NCBI GenBank assembly: GCA_012735355.1
Contig: JAAYHP010000032.1
Location: 1 to 7,137, forward strand
DNA length: 7,137 nt
Direction: 5' to 3'
From: Lysinibacillus sp.
GTDB lineage: Bacteria > Bacillota > Bacilli > Bacillales_A > Planococcaceae
Below are positions 6,484 through 7,137 of the stretch, one piece after another. The number at the start of each line of letters is the position of its first letter. Position 1 is the first letter of the stretch. Made by a program: the position numbers and the translations under genes. A model generated the notes under the pieces. That model worked only from the letters and a program-made list of their open reading frames with translations, had not been told where the DNA came from and did not search any database.

Positions 6484-7137
6484 GTGAAAAAGGTAACAAT
6501 CTCAGATGTAGCAAAGCATGCCGGGGTATCAAAAAGTACCGTTTCACAATTTTTAAATGGACGCTATGAATATATGAGTGAACATACGCGAAATAAAATA
6601 GAATTCACAATTAAAGAATTAAATTATCGTCCAAACGTGGTGGCACGAAGCCTTTCTAAAAAAACAACCTATACGATTGGAATTATTGTAGCCAACATTC
6701 TACATTATTTTTCCACGCAAATTATTCGAGATGTTGAACAAAAGTTTAATAAGCATGGATTTCATACCATCGTATGTAATGCTGATGATGAACCAAAAAA
6801 AGAACGGCAGTACATTGAAATGTTAATGGCAAAACAAGTTGATGGCATTATCATATTCCCTACTGGCGACAATTTAGATCTATATCAGCAAATGCAAAAA
6901 CAGCAATACCCAATTGTTTTTTTAGACCGAACAATAAAAGACTTAAAAATCCCATCAATTTTGTTACAAAATGAAAAAGCAGCTGAAATGGCTGTGGATA
7001 TTTTAGTAGAAAATGGGCATAAACGTATTGCGATGATAACAGCTTCTGTTGTTCATAATATTACACCTCGTTTAGAGCGTATAGAAGGTTATAAGAAAGC
7101 GTTGTTAAAAAATGGTTTGAACGTGCGTGATGAATAT
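6484..7137 (+). CDS. kdgR: LacI-family transcriptional regulator, KdgR-like (3' end outside window)
   Basis: The first 218 codons of a repressor whose family is usually 330-340 residues; no stop is reached before the window ends. The start is GTG at 6484, one base after the uxuB stop, giving VKKVTISDVAKHAGVSKSTV, the canonical LacI N-terminus. The helix-turn-helix spans about residues 4-24, and the hinge helix about 50-58 contains ARSL, whose leucine (L57) would insert at a central CpG. The periplasmic-binding-protein-like sensor core begins at TIGIIVANI (64-72). The SQFLNGRYEYMSE stretch (21-33) resembles what I recall of Bacillus KdgR, whose inducer is ketodeoxygluconate; the symbol is therefore a likely rather than a proven assignment. 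The ribosome binding site is weak (GGGG, 6474-6477), so translation is probably coupled to uxuB. It is expected to repress this operon through the palindrome at 5391-5406. Genes for kdgK and kdgA often follow such regulators but are not visible here. Confidence 0.8.
   Translation, partial: MKKVTISDVAKHAGVSKSTVSQFLNGRYEYMSEHTRNKIEFTIKELNYRPNVVARSLSKKTTYTIGIIVANILHYFSTQIIRDVEQKFNKHGFHTIVCNADDEPKKERQYIEMLMAKQVDGIIIFPTGDNLDLYQQMQKQQYPIVFLDRTIKDLKIPSILLQNEKAAEMAVDILVENGHKRIAMITASVVHNITPRLERIEGYKKALLKNGLNVRDEY

Overview
The window looks like chromosomal DNA of a low-GC Gram-positive bacterium of the Bacillaceae type. It is AT-rich, genes are preceded by strong AGGAGG-type ribosome binding sites, TTG and GTG starts are in use, and several intergenic gaps end in long hairpins followed by T runs. 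The proteins resemble Bacillus families (YloB-type calcium ATPase, Firmicute mannonate oxidoreductase, KdgR-like LacI repressor). The species cannot be named from this sequence alone.

Layout. Positions 1-544 carry no convincing protein gene. They hold a terminator hairpin for whatever lies upstream (29-71), a second hairpin with eight T's (276-315), a weaker AT-rich hairpin (340-374), and possibly a short untranslated transcript between the first two. Positions 545-2233 encode a transmembrane methyl-accepting chemotaxis protein with a Cache-like extracellular sensor, closed by an unusually long terminator hairpin (2252-2320). Positions 2522-5203 encode a complete P-type Ca2+-transporting ATPase, closed by a near-symmetrical terminator (5211-5248). 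These two genes each look monocistronic and unrelated to each other.

From about 5250 onward is the 5' part of a hexuronate (glucuronate/fructuronate) catabolic operon. A control region carries a one-mismatch CcpA cre-like site (5352-5365) and a perfect 16-bp CpG-centred palindrome (5391-5406) with an extra half-site. It is followed by a short in-frame remnant of mannonate dehydratase (uxuA, C-terminal end only), an intact SDR-type D-mannonate oxidoreductase (uxuB, 5646-6482), and the first 218 codons of a LacI-family regulator resembling KdgR (6484 to the window end). The three reading frames are packed with a 4-nt overlap and a 1-nt gap, so they are almost certainly co-transcribed.

How it fits together. 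UxuB interconverts fructuronate and mannonate, UxuA would dehydrate mannonate to 2-keto-3-deoxygluconate, and the LacI/KdgR-type protein is the natural candidate to bind the palindrome and autoregulate the operon. The striking point is that uxuA is reduced to about 67-76 codons with its control region and ribosome binding site intact. The strain therefore either has another mannonate dehydratase or is defective in the pathway. I see no mobile element, CRISPR array, tRNA or rRNA. Apart from the uxuA truncation and its control region, the window is fairly ordinary, and I did not find a convincing new multi-gene system.
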